This document shows positions 1 through 13,400 of a stretch of DNA of 64,000 nucleotides, piece after piece (position 1 is the stretch's first letter; every line of letters starts with the position of its first letter). The notes beneath the pieces were generated by a model. That model was given only the letters and a program-made list of their open reading frames with translations. It ran no database searches and had not been told where the DNA came from. This stretch comes from Mesaphorura yosii. Its lineage: Eukaryota > Arthropoda > Collembola > Poduromorpha > Tullbergiidae. The stretch lies in assembly GCA_009869945.1 (NCBI GenBank), contig WIXG01000026.1, forward strand, positions 1 to 64,000, given 5' to 3'. A program made the position numbers and the translations under genes.

Positions 1-3000
1 CTCGCCCTCTCCGAAACTGATGAACGTCTAATTATTCCAGTATTTATTTAAACTTGGAAAAACACTGACTGCTACGCTTAGAATCACACAGAGGGAACTC
101 AATCCAGATATTAGAGAACTATTTGCCTCACGTACTGTGTGGCGAATGTGAGTCAATCACTTCAACAAAAAGAAACCGTATTTCAATACCACCTTTCGCG
201 ATCTCAAGCTCCGGTGCGACCTACGCAGAGTATAAAAGAAAGAGTAGCAAGTGCCATTACGCTAAACTATTGATTGCAGTGTTTAGAATTTAATTGGTGG
301 GCTAATAGTATTAGACTCATTTCAGTATTCTAGATTCACGATACTCCACGTGGAATTGAAAGGGAAGACGCATGAGCTATTGCAAAAATAGCATATGAAA
401 CAGTATACTCGCATCAGCCCTTGACATTTCTACTGTGCTTATTGTCTGAGCCTTGGGAGATTGTTCCGTTCAACCGCACCGCGTTTCCCCGACGCTCTAG
501 TCTCGTGAGAGCGGTACCCTCCCAAGTTACAGCGATGCCATATGCACTGTAAAACTTTAATGCCCAGATGAAGGTATTAGGGACCACTCAATTGCTGTTT
601 CAAGAGATAATGCAATATCTGGTGCCGCTTGCTTGCGTTTTATTTAACAACCGGGCTCAATAAGGCGCATTTGCTCCAGAGTCATATAATTGCCTGCCCT
701 TGTCCAACTTGCCTAGGACTTTATGAATGAAGCGAGGCTGCCCTTGCGACTTTTCCCGTTTGCTTTAGCGCATTTGCGTTCGGGCTCCATTTGACACAGA
801 CACCATTCGACAGTTGTTTTCCTTGACAGTAGCCAAGCATCAAAGTCACCGTGCACACGTTACGGTAGCTACCCTTTCTGGTGAAAAAATATCAATTGAG
901 TGCAGAAATGTTTCGGGGTTGACGCGTACGAATGAAGCAAGACCGTAATGAGCTGATTCAATTGCCACCCCTTCGTCAGCAGTCTCAGTCGTTTGGCTTG
1001 CCAGCTCAGTCCATGGAGAGCCCAACAATTTTGTCTAATACACAGCGGAATAACGCATCAAATCTGTCGGGTTCTTTCTTTACTTGGGCTTTGAGCTCTT
1101 CCGTATTTCAATCTATAATTTTGGGAGATTTGTTCAATGCACATGATTTTTATGGTTCCTGGATTTCATAACGATTGCTGTGCTGTTGATGTCATGAGTC
1201 ACCCGATCTCAAAGCAAAAGCAAAGCCTCCGAATTTATCATTAGCGCAATGGGAAACAGCGGACAATGAAAACATAGCACAGGTGCAATTTTATTATTAT
1301 TATGCTTTCAGCAAGCATTCCTCTCTTTTCATGGAACGGCCGCGTACACTATCTAATCCTGTTCTCATCTCTTCACGAACATCATCTGATGATCAAAGCG
1401 CAGTTGTGCAACGAGGAGCAACGATAAAAGTCTGGCATATGTGTACGAGCTCCGTCGCGGCAGTTCGCATACGCGCTTGCACGAATTGCACCCCAAGGAG
1501 GCTTAAACATAGAAAATGTGAACCACTTTTGAAGAAAGAAAGGACTTCACAAGACAACGACGCGTAAGTGCTTGACTCTCGTCTGAATATGAATGCCTTG
1601 AGTCATCTCCTAAACTGACATCAACTGACGGGTATCATCACATCATCATCCGCTTCACAAAAGTTCATTTTTAAGAACGCTGAGCTTCCCCTCAGATTCG
1701 TTTATCTTCAATCACTTTACTCCTTGTAGTTATCTTGGTATGTAGAGAAAGACAAACTCCCAAGTGCTGGCAACTTGACCTGGTTGATCATACCCCAAAC
1801 TCATTATCAACGCATAACTGCTCTGACTCGTAAAGTTCAGCAGAAATTCTTACAAGAAGTAAACTGAACCTAATGTAAAGGAAACAGAAAGCGACGTCGA
1901 CCCTATTAAATATAATTAATTCAATTCCTTGCATTCATCGCGATGGTACTTGCTCTTGTGCGCAGAGAACAGGCAAAAGGATAAAAGTTTACTCGACACG
2001 TAAACTCAAGTAGAAAATTCACCTCTTTTCTCCCATGTCGTTGATGATGCCGAGTTTCTCTGCTAGGGCATGGGTTGGCGCAGTGCAGTTAGTTCCTTAC
2101 TCATTTTATATCAAATTTGGATTGTGCAAGTGAGCGATGGGAGAGAAAACAGAAATAATAGAATTCAACATTTCATGAAGTCGCGGCGTAGATGCGTGGA
2201 AGAAGCTATGTTGATAGCTGGCGGAGAGAGAAAAATGAGCACGGTGCAGTGTGCCGTGTAGAGGAAATGAGACTGTCGAAGGGGAAACCAATTCCTCATT
2301 AAGTGCACTAGAAATGAAACTCGGCAGCGAAATCGAAAAGAGGACGAGCGAAAGCATTAGTAAAAAGAGAAAAAAGCAATTATTAGTCATTATTGATCAA
2401 GTTTTACAGGGCAGAACGAAACTGGAATGTGTTTAGTTGGGAAAATTGAGCTCGCTCAATTCTATGAGAAGTGTAACTCGAGAACGGTTTACGCGATATA
2501 AATTTATACGGACAATGTAATATTATTAGTAAATTATACGAGGAACAAGTGCGAGAGACTCAGTTCATATTAGTTAATTTGTGCAGTTTCAAATGTCGGA
2601 TTCCCATCTCGTCTCCTGCAACACGCGACTACCCTTCCAATCCAGCCTGCAACCCAATTCAAAGTACACAAGCGAAATCAAGCATGCAACAAGCTTGGCA
2701 CGAGCACGGAGTGGGAGAGAACAAGAGAGAATTTCCCTTCGTGGTGGATAAAAAGCGAGGCCAAAGTGTTAGCTGTCCTGGTGCGTAGAGAAAGGAGAAG
2801 GCTGGACGGACACTTGATTATTCGAACTAAATTAATGCACGAGGAGTTTCGGGATGATGATCATCATCAGCACAATGATGATGATCGTCGTCGTTGTCGG
2901 GCTTCCCTTCGATATCATCAGGCTTTCATGACGTGAAGTTTTAGATAATGATTCTTCTCTCTCGAAATAAAAAGTCCGCACAGTGAAGAGGGCAGTGAGA

Positions 3001-6000
3001 ATGCGTGTAAAAGCTTCAAAAGCTCACCCAGACGACATGGAGAGGATTTGGTGGAAGAGAATTAAAGTTGAAGCAGAAAAGCTTTAGCCTAGTACAAATA
3101 TGTAATATAAAATTATAAGAATAGCTCACAAAACATAAAACTTGTGCTCGGTAAGCCTCACACACTTTGCTGGAGCCTACCCAAAGGCAAATACTAAAAT
3201 GTTGAGTCAAGAGTTTCGATCTGTTCTCTGACTCCGGGATCTCACGCACTCATGCCCACGACGACAGAGCATCTCATTCGATCAAAAATGTTACGTTTGC
3301 TACATACTTAATGCGTAATGTCTGAGAAGTCGGAATATATATTATTATTAATTTCACTCCCTCTGCCTCGTCTAATGTATTCAGTCACTTAATATCCAAA
3401 GTTTCCAACTTAAGACCCACTTCAACTGCCTGCCTCCTGCTCCCTAGTCATCAACATCAGCACTCCTCAAAGAATCCCATTAGTCTCCTTCCTCCTAAAA
3501 GCCGAGTCATCCGTACACCAGCACGGCAAGCAGTGATGTGTCGCCCATTCCAATGGCGATGGAAAGGCGTGGACAACTTTGCATGCAATTTTCGGCCAAC
3601 TTTTTATAACTGAATATCCATCTGAATCTTCCGAAACAATTGCAATCACGAGTTGATGTTGTACTCAAGCACGTCAGCGAATGAGCATAATTAATTGGTC
3701 ATTTTCACACCTGACTCGGGAAGAGTAGAAGTAATAATTTGTTTATTGTGCACCACTTCGCATGCCTTTACTGTGATGAGCATCCGAAGATACTGGGCAA
3801 TGAAGGACTTGTGGCTGTAATTGTAATGAGTCTTAAAAGAAAGGCTTTCTAATGAGATTAGGCACCAGCTCACCTTCCAGCCTACAATGACTTTGTTCCC
3901 TGTGTACAAAATCAGACTTAGGCATTCTGTTTTGCATCAGAAATATTCACTCAATTAGTATTCCGCTCGAGTTCAAAATATCTCATCAAAAAATCATCGT
4001 GTCATGTTGTTTGAAGCCTCTCAATGCAATTGTGTGGTTGCTGCTCGCTGCTGTTCTCGAGGAAAGTCGTCAACATCTCATTCCCCGTATAATCAACAAC
4101 GAATCAAGTTTCAGGCTAGACGAAGGCAGGGAAAGAACGTAATTAAAATGTTACAGGGCGAAACAAACTGACAAGGTGACACGTTCTGTGAAGTTTATGC
4201 ACTCTCGTTCCGCTCTATTTTACAGTGCAGCACCACTCCGAGGGCGTTGGAGGCAAAGGGTGCTCTGAGGTCACATCATCAAGAAAACACCAAATAACAT
4301 CAGGTTTATGTGCATTTTATTGTGTTGCGATGAAATAAGCCAAAGAAGAAATTAAAAATTGAGAGGACAAAGAACAGGCTCCTCCTCTTGAAATCCGTTC
4401 CTCTCAAATCCTTCACTCAGCTATTTCTAAACGAAACTGGAACCATAAAATCCTTTTTATTATGTACGCATACTCTTCTAATGAAAGACTCAGACGACGA
4501 GATTGTAAATTAAGCAACATAAAGAGTGTGATTGATAAGGATGAATGAGACCATATTAAACTCAGGCATTTCAATCCACTGCAGACATATGGCAGGAAGA
4601 ATTTCAATTTCTTGGCACACTAGCCACAGAAGAATAAGCCGTCTGACAATCATGAAAATAGCTTTGTAGAATAAATGAGAGATTTTATGATTGCACAACG
4701 ACGCGTCTCGGCTGCACCATGAGGACCGAGATGTAAATGGATCACACAGCCAATTCGCTGTCTTTTCTTACGTCATTTCCTTCTAATGTTAAATCTGAAA
4801 TGAACCCAAGAGTATAATCATCTTCAGCAAGTGAATAAAGAAGGAATTCCTGTCTCGCTTTGATGAAATTATTATCAATGCCTGAAACGGTTTTCGTTCT
4901 TCAGACCTAAAAACTCCGAGCGCAGAATATAAGTTTTCATAAATTATTGGAAGAGGAAACACAATAGAGTCGGTCGGTCGGCTGGGTGAGAGCAGGCGTG
5001 CGTTATTTTTAAGTGTCAGGGATTTGTTCTTCTCTGCTCTGTTCATCAGGGGCGCATAAGTGTTCTGCTCGTGAACCTAGACAGATAAATGTATTCTTTC
5101 AACTCCAAATCTTTAACCTGCAATCACATTTGAAATGTATGCGTAAGCAGAAGAAGATGAAGAATAGTCTTCAATCTTGCTCACTTTAATTTTTAAAGGA
5201 AATGTGTGCGCGTTTGGCTCTCGTTTTGGTGCCAAGATTTTCTATGCATTAAATTGCCCTCTTATCCATTTAATTAACTATATGATTCGTGCATCAGGCG
5301 TGTCAATCAACAGCGCAGGGTCACACCGCGTTTAACCGTTAAATGCAGCGATTCTTTTAAAGAGAAAAGTAAAGAATGTCTGTCAAAATAAAATCTGAAT
5401 CAACAAATCACTACAATGTCAATTAGAGACAACCTAATTTGTAAACGTTTATTGGGATTCGTGAGCCACGGAGTAGAGTGGCTGTTCATTCATCAATTAC
5501 AATTGCCCTTCGTCGTGAGCAAAACACGAGCACTGGCCATTAACCACAATGCAACATCAAGAACGGATTAAGTCATAAAACCGGATTAGCAACACGAGAA
5601 TAAAGAATTTGTAGAAGATGAAGACTATCGTCTCTTACAAGCACACAGCGTGAATTTTAATAATGGAATTAAAATCTTTCAACCCTTATTAACTTCATTC
5701 TGAAAGCAGTCACTAATGACTTAACAAGGAAGAGGCTTCAAGAGTGCTGTGAAATGAAGCATTCAGTGTGCGATGTAATTTTTTTATCACCCTTCTTCTC
5801 GGACTCATCTTCAATCTAATCACAGGTTGTGTTACACTTTTTAGATGGAAACTGGTCGAGAGTGGTTAACGACAGGGATGAAACAATTTCAACGCACGCT
5901 GTCAGTTTACTCTTGATATTATTGGATGTAGTTTATATTTTCTTGTAAATCATCTCCGCATGATACCACAACTCATCATCATCATCGCTGCATCGCAGTG

Positions 6001-9000
6001 CAACAAATTGTAAGAGGTTATTGCTATTAAATTACTCCTAATGGCACGGGAACTTGCTTATTAAGCGTATGCAATTCGAGAGCCGCGAGAGAAAGAACCA
6101 CAAGAGCCTCTTCTGTCCATCGTTAATTTCTATTCGCATCATGTAAAATGCATCAACTTATCAACGAAACAATTTATTAAGACTTATCATGATGATTGTC
6201 CGCACTTAATAGCATTACTGTGAAACGAAGCGCAGGAAAACACTTCACGTCAGGATTAAAAAGCTGAAGTATATCAAAGGTTAATCTTTGCAAAAACCAA
6301 TATCAAAGCTGACTTGTCGAGTGACACGTCAGCAATTTGCGCAGCGGAATGTGAACTTGTGAACTCGTGTCGGGCTCCGCGCTATGACATTAACATAAAA
6401 CCATTGTTTATAATTCATTTAACGGGAATTGCGGGTTCCTTTAAATAACTTTGCCAAAGGATGAGGCGAAAATAACAGTGGAGCTGAACTCCCTTGAGAC
6501 TGCACAAGAGAATGAGGAAATATTTTTCCTGTAAAAGTTGAGGCTATAACTTGTTCTTAACTTTCTGCATTTTAGGGAACTTGAAAAAGACGGCGAGGCG
6601 CAAAAGACACATTGAATCAAATTTCAAGCTTAATAGGTATGCGTTCGGTGAGGGAAGCAACTACACACGTAAAATCACATCTTCAGATCACAAAAAGTTG
6701 GTTGACATTTCCCAGAGTTCCTAATCGTCGTTCTTGCACGGAAACTCGACAAGTGAGTTGAGATCCCTCATGACAAATCGGTTCAAGATAACATGAACTC
6801 CGAAGGAGAATGAAATTTGTGAAAAGTAAATGAGATATGATGATGAAATGAAATATAGCGACTGAAGGCAGAGAGCAAGAGAATTTGGAATTACGGCAGA
6901 CGCAACGCTATTCGTTGTAGCCAGTGCCAGTATAGCAGCTGAAGCTTAACATATTATGATTCTGGGTCTTGGTCTGTGAGTACCATGCCGTGGCCCGTTT
7001 ACTCGGTTCACTCGAACAATTCCTACTTGTATTGGTGCTTCTAATGGTAAACTGAGACTATTATGAAGAAACACATTCTACGGAATGTCCGCTCCACAAA
7101 ACCTGAAGCTGATTTCTTAGACAGCCCCTTCTCATTTTGAAGACATACACAACATGACATTTCACTTCCGAGAATTTGCCTTGGGCACCAGCCACGAACC
7201 CACTTCATGTTCAGAATTACCAATGAAAGGAGTATCATAAATCTATTACTGAATCGTTTAAAAGAAAGAAAATATTGATCCAACATCTAGTTACGGTCGC
7301 AATCTAAGAAAGGTAAAAAACAAAATTCCAACGTATACGCGATGGACTTCAATTAGCTCTGAGCGTTTTGATTTAATTTCATCTTGAAGAAGTGGCTCAC
7401 CCGCTTTCCACCTCTCAAACCGAATCTAAAAACTTGTTCCTTGCATTTATGGATTGTAATAAAAATGTTAGACTGTAGACGCGTACAAATACGACTTCCA
7501 CCCTTTTGGACAGCGTCTGAACAAGGCTGAAACAAAAAAATCCAGTGATTGGAATCAGCCAGAGAAAGACCGATGACTGACACTGCACCGAGTGAACTCA
7601 ACGGCTACGCTGACGCAGAAGGAACCGCTTGAACGACTATTGATATTCTCATCGCCAAACTTAAATCCCCGTCTTACCATTCCCAATCGACGACGGCTTG
7701 AGAGGCTCACATTTACGGAAAGAACGAATGTCCGTACTCTCCGTGCAACTCTTCGAACAGTTTCAAAGTAGTCAGCTTGTGGAACGCTTGGATATTTCTG
7801 CTTTATGAGGAAAGTGGTAAGGTAAGAGCGATTACATTTCATGGACGAGAAGGCAGAGAGCAAGAGGTAGGATGCGAGAAAAAGGGAAAGAGTTGAATTG
7901 AGTAGTGATTGTGGAGAACGAGTGACTAAATTTCAGTCTGCTAGCGAAAGCACGCAAAGGAGAATTTGGAGAGAAATGTGATGAGTTCAAGAATGCCTGA
8001 ATAATATGGAAGTCGACTTTACATTTGTATACATCTCAATCGAATGGATGCTCTTCGTCTTTTCTTCTCGTTTTGGAACATGACAGAAAAATCACGGAGT
8101 CAAAGCAATTGAAAGAAAAAGAGGAAACAAGAGGATAGAAAATGCAAAGGCAAATAAGGCAAGGAGGATGCCATGTGGCGAGTAGAGTGAAAGCTCACGA
8201 CGACGAATGACAAAATGAAATAAAAGAAAGCTTGGAGTAAACGCATGCATATTTTGTGCATTATTTTTGTGCCGGCTCGCCTATTTTCTACTTGTTTTTG
8301 CAGCGGGTGGGTTCGGGGAAACGGTGTTTCATTTCTTGTGTAATGGAAATGCAGCGCCGTGTGTACAAATAAGGTTGCTGTGTCTCCTAAAGAGATAAAG
8401 AGAAAGTCTTCAATTTGATGGAGACAACAGACAAAGAGAGGTAGTGAATGCGAGGCAGGCACAGAAACCCCTCCGAGTTGTCTGCGCTCTGCTGTTCACA
8501 AGAAATTCTCTCGCTCTCAACTGCCTGCTATTACCAACGAGGAGCTGTTTCTCCAATTTCTCCCTCGATGCAAGCATATTCGATCCATCAGTGAACCATA
8601 AGCTCTTTGCTCACAGAAAGCTTTATTCCCCGTCACAATCATTCCATTACAATCTATCCTGCGCTCCTTCGTCTTTTCTCAACTACCATTTAAATGGCCT
8701 CAATCATGCCAACTTTTCATTTCGCTGTCAACAGGGCTGAATCTCGGCAACGTTTATGTCGACTGCACTTCGCTGAGGTACGGCAAACATTTACCCTTAC
8801 ATACCTCAGACGCATTCACAAACTAGTCAAGCTGAAAATTCGTTTCCGCGTTCAGCTCACAATCCACAACTTCAATGAGTTGCAACCAATGAGTGGCTGA
8901 GCATCTTGGCCCCTCTAAACCGAAGTAGTAAAATCTGCTCGTACACCATCGTCAAGGTAAATACATGATGGAAGGTAGTAAGAGCGTCGAATTACAAACC

Positions 9001-9993
9001 ATATTCGGTTTCACGGATTTTGATGCAAAGCATCAAGAGACGTGTGAACTTTTTCTATACCTTTGTGAAAAGTCTTTGCTTGAGAGTTTGTCTTTCTTAC
9101 GAATGAAAATGTGCCGGTTTGCAAACAATTCTAACTAAGGCTTAAGAGCTTTGAGTGTGAAGAGGCTTTGAAAGTTAATATATTTAATAGATTACAAAGG
9201 AAGGAACGTATGAAGCACGGATAAATTATTTGATGCATGCTGTTTATTTATTTATGTAAATTTGCTTAATATAGGAGAGAAACAGCGTCCCAGTGCTCTC
9301 TCAACATCTTCATCATAATGCGTGCATTAATTAAGCTTGAAATACATCCATGCTGCTGGCAAACACGAAGATTTTGCCATTGAGCCAAATGAATAAGGGC
9401 GCCACTTCATAGAAAAGTGACTCAGAGTCATGTCGTATTTTCTTTGTGTTGGAGAAAGGACGAACATCAAACTGGAATGCTTGGAAGGAAATGTTAATAG
9501 TGATCCTGTGAGGCATTACAATTTGGGAGAGCGAAAGTAATAATAAACAAAAGAATGTATTATGCAGCGTAGTCCGGAGGAAGGAGGAAATGGAGTTAAA
9601 ATTGCAAAGAAAGTAGAGTGGGAGAGGAGAGATGAAGAAGTTGCGAGGAGGACGAGCGAGGAAGAAGAGAAAACAGAAATATCTTGTCATGTCAAGTCTT
9701 CTGAAAAGATGATGACAGTCTCTCAGTGCTTTCTTTAAATGGGGCGGTAGTTAGGTTATGTTTTTAGGGCTGGTTGTTAGGCACTTGGCTATGCAATGGT
9801 GGAAGAGCAGGAAGACTAGGGAATGTTGCAATGCATTTTATCCGTAATAAGCTTTGGTAAATGAGTGATATATAAATAGGATGATGATATCCTCGCTGTT
9901 GGCACAATGCAGTGGAGTGGAGGGTATATAAATATAACCTCGGCTGCGAGATAAGTGAATAGAGCAAAGGAAAGGAATGTGAAAGGGACAAAC
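1..9993 (-). other. NK7 intron 2 (left part)
   Basis: Follows the exon 2 donor and carries no homeodomain helix-3 exon on the minus strand, so it is inferred to be intronic throughout. I see no recognisable coding sequence on either strand; the open frames here lack family resemblance and splice context. The only clear structure is a short GAT/ATC-rich palindromic patch near 2852-2896. If the gene used an unrecognised alternative last exon, it would lie here. Confidence 0.6.
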
Positions 9994-10412
9994 CTGAGTT
10001 TCCGTAACATTGAGGAGTCTTGCCATTTCAGCTCGCTCACTTGACGACAAGTACTTTTTTACCTCAAACTGTTTCTCCAACTCAAATATTTGTCTCCCCG
10101 TGAACGTCGTCCGTGCTTTCTTCCTTTTCATATTATTACTTGATTCAGACAGAGATGAGCACGAGCCATTGTCTCCTCCGCCGCCACTGCCATTACCGCT
10201 CAGCAAGGGAAGCGCGTGTGTCAAGTCGAGCTCCTCTTCCTCGTCGCGTCGAGCAACAACCAGCGAGAGACCAACCACGGTTGAACTGTTGTCTTCTGAA
10301 CTATTCCCATTCTCACCCAATGAAACTAATGAGTTGCTCATACCGTTATTATTATTTCGATTATTCGCTTCCTTTCCCTTCTTCTTGCTCACAGATTTCG
10401 GGGCTCCATTCT
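9994..10412 (-). CDS. NK7: NK7 coding exon 2 (homeodomain residues 1-44)
   Basis: The acceptor is a GTGCAG at 10418-10413 with the exon opening AG AAT GGA, completing a Glu codon with the single base from exon 1. The donor CAG|GTTTGT at 9994/9993 cuts after the Gln of VTETQ, the widespread 44/45 homeobox intron site, phase 0. Encoded residues 269-408 comprise a Lys-rich start (SVSKKKGKE), an Asn run, an acidic DEEEELDL block, a Gly/Ser linker and the first two helices of the homeodomain with its basic N-terminal arm (KRKKARTTF). The frame runs past the donor into CPFHIPF, which does not continue a homeodomain, so the splice is required. Long plus-strand open frames over 10010-10499 are antisense shadows of the low-complexity codons. 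Confidence 0.93.
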
Positions 10413-13400
10413 CTGCACGGTTTAATGGTACCACGCACACGACATGAAATAAACACAAAATCAGAATTAATGCGTGTGAGAATAACTCAATTAGCATAAT
10501 AATGTTCACATAATTTCACCAGCATTGCTCGCGCTGCACATAACAGGATCTGAACTCGCGCACTGATCATCTTTAAGACATTCTTTTTAAACGCGTGGCA
10601 AAGCTCCTTTAGAAAGTCAGCGTATGAGTGCGCCTCACAGAGCGCAATAGAAATTTTGGATGAAATCTACATGCAAAGTGTCAATTACATCTGTCGTGTG
10701 TTTTGTGTTGACAGATTTTCTCAGAAGTGTCAAGACTCAAGCGGCTGACTCTAACTTGACTCTAGTAAACTCCTTTGGAGAATTTTGGAACTGTTGAGTA
10801 GGACTGAGCCTGTGAAATGTGGCGGTCTAAATGGGCGACCCACACGTTGAAGCACAAGCTATCGCCTTCGGTAGGCGCAGGGAAAGCACAAAAGTTTATT
10901 ATTTTTGTTGGTTAGAAAGCAATTAAAATTTGTTTGAGAAGCGATGCGGGTGTGCAGCGGGGGCAGATCATAACTTGATGAAAGTAAACTTAGCCGGGTA
11001 CAGATGACTGTGTCGAGCAAGTCAAGATGTCGGCTCTGAGGTTTCTCTCCTTTCGCTGCGCAGGCATTCGTATTTACAAAGCAATTAAAATATCTGATGA
11101 ATTTCCAACAACGGAACAACAACTCCAACTTTGTAAGTTTATAATTCATTGCAGCCGGAGAGTTCATCTCCTTCCCAATGCAATGTGACAAGTTATGAAA
11201 GCCTTGCTTGCATGCTCACCCCCTGATATGAACTCAACTCAGCTTGTAACTAGGCACACACAGAGCGCAGCTAGTAGTTTCTTGAGTCTAATTATATTTG
11301 TTGTTGAGCTTTTCTATATACTGGCCCATGGTGGCTGGTGGTGGTCTATATTCAATGTGAATGACGTAAGTAATTGACTCCTACAAAACTTTATGGAAGT
11401 CTCACTTTGAATAGACTTTCGACAACAGGCGAATCGGCAGTGGAGAAGAGTTGATCTAATTTAATGAGACCATGTAATGCAATTTTACATCATGGCAAAG
11501 ATTGATCGGCCTAATCCGCCAAATCTCGTCCTATCCTGCGTTCTTTACCTCCTTTCGTACTGTGCCCGCACTGACACGGTCACGATTATTGTCATGTACC
11601 GCTAATTCGCCTCGTGACGTGAGGGTCGGGCGCTCTTTTCAACAGCCATTCAGTGGCGAAGAATTCTTACAATTTGCACATTAAGTTTACAATTTCCTTC
11701 CAGTCTGTAAGATGTTGATTACATTTCGCCTTTTTGTTCTGCTGTAATCGAACAAGTCTGATATCCTTCATTCGCTGCCGTCTTTCAATACGGCAGGGCA
11801 AACGGACACGACTACGTTAGCGTACAATAACACTGGGGAGATTGAATAAGAAAGGAATCAGGTTTCCACTTGTCGGTGCATCGTGCGTGGAGTGTGTATG
11901 ATGGATGCTCTTAAGAGAAAAGCGAATGAGACCGACTTCCTTTGTCGGAAGTACAGGAGCACGGAGTTATATCATATAAATCTAGCTCTCCAATTTCCCT
12001 ACATATTCGACCACATGGACTTGATTTATGTGATAGTCTCTTATTCGTCTTCTTCGCGTGCTGGACAATGGCAGGACATAATATGCACGGTGCGAGGAAG
12101 AGTCGGTCGTAGTTAGTGCCGAGAGGAAGGATTTTCAAAGCACTCCGTTTATGTGATTCTCATTCTCACGTAGCAAGAATTACACATAAGGAATGAGGAA
12201 AGAAACCACACGACAAGGAAAAGACTTTCTCTCTCCAAGATTTCAGCTGGAAAAGCGAAGAGGACACAGAACGAGGAATTGTCTATCGTCATTTTATTTT
12301 TTTCTCATACTTTCCTCAAGTCACTCACTCAACTTCTTTTTATATTTTTCTGTTCTTCAAATCGATTTGGATCATTACTGAGAAAACTCTGTTGTAAGCA
12401 CTTGGTAACAGGCTTTAGAATTTTCCACACCAAAACACCCGTTCGACTGACTGCATGGCCATAATGTATGCCACCGCCGTTGTATGTCTTCTCTTTCTTC
12501 GCCTTCCTTCCTGACATCAAGATCTTCCGTAACCATTTCTTACACCATTTTTTCACTTCAAAAGACAAAATACGCTCTTCTCTCTCGTGGCCTGCCGGAC
12601 CGACCTTCTCAACTTCTATTAAACCATTTCCCTCTCCCCTTTGTTGGTCTTTGATTTTACTGCTTCGCCTTCACAAAAATCTCTTCCTTCAATCTTATTC
12701 AAAATCTAGTCCTTTCCACATTTAGCACCGAGTGCTGCGACTTCAACACATTCTCTGGAAGTGAGCCAGCTACCGACATTCGTTTTCTTCTGCCTTACTT
12801 TCATTATTTATGGCCCCTCATCATCAGTTACACGCAATGTTTGGTTGTGCATTGCAAGGGGCCAGCAGAGAAATTAAATGTAAATCGATTTGACCATGAT
12901 CACAATTGGCTCCGTTTATTTATTTCATGAAGTTCGCTTCTAATTGAGAAATAAACAGCTTAATTTTTTCAAATATTTTAACCAATAGAAGCAATGACAA
13001 TGGACACTGTCGAGATGCCGCGCTTTTGTATTAAAATTTTAGGCTCTCAAAGGATGCATGGTTATATGATTAAGTGATAAAGTCCAAGCACTTGCTTGAA
13101 AATAAATTCGTACCAGCGCTGTGCACGACGTGAGTCCTTTCTGGTACGCGGAAGAGAAAGTGTTAAACGTGACTTTATTCACGCAGTCAAAGAGAAAGAA
13201 AATTTGGAGTTCTTTCTACGCCTCTCGTGGCGAGACGCTTGTCGGAATTTGTTTACTTTTACAGGTTGTTTCGAACTGAAGTAAAAGTAACTGGCAAATG
13301 GGATGTGTATTACCGAGAGGAGTACACACGAAGAGCAGAACCTTGTCTGAATCGAAATGACTCCACATGTTCATTTTCCACTAAATTAAGGCCAGATGGT

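Noticed and set aside
8100-8462. 120-codon minus-strand open frame
   Set aside because: Phe/Leu/His-rich, low complexity, inside the inferred NK7 intron with no supporting motifs.
10010-10499. Two plus-strand open frames of 128-145 codons
   Set aside because: Antisense to the NK7 homeobox exon; Ser/Leu/Pro-rich because they read its Asn/Gly/Glu codons backwards.
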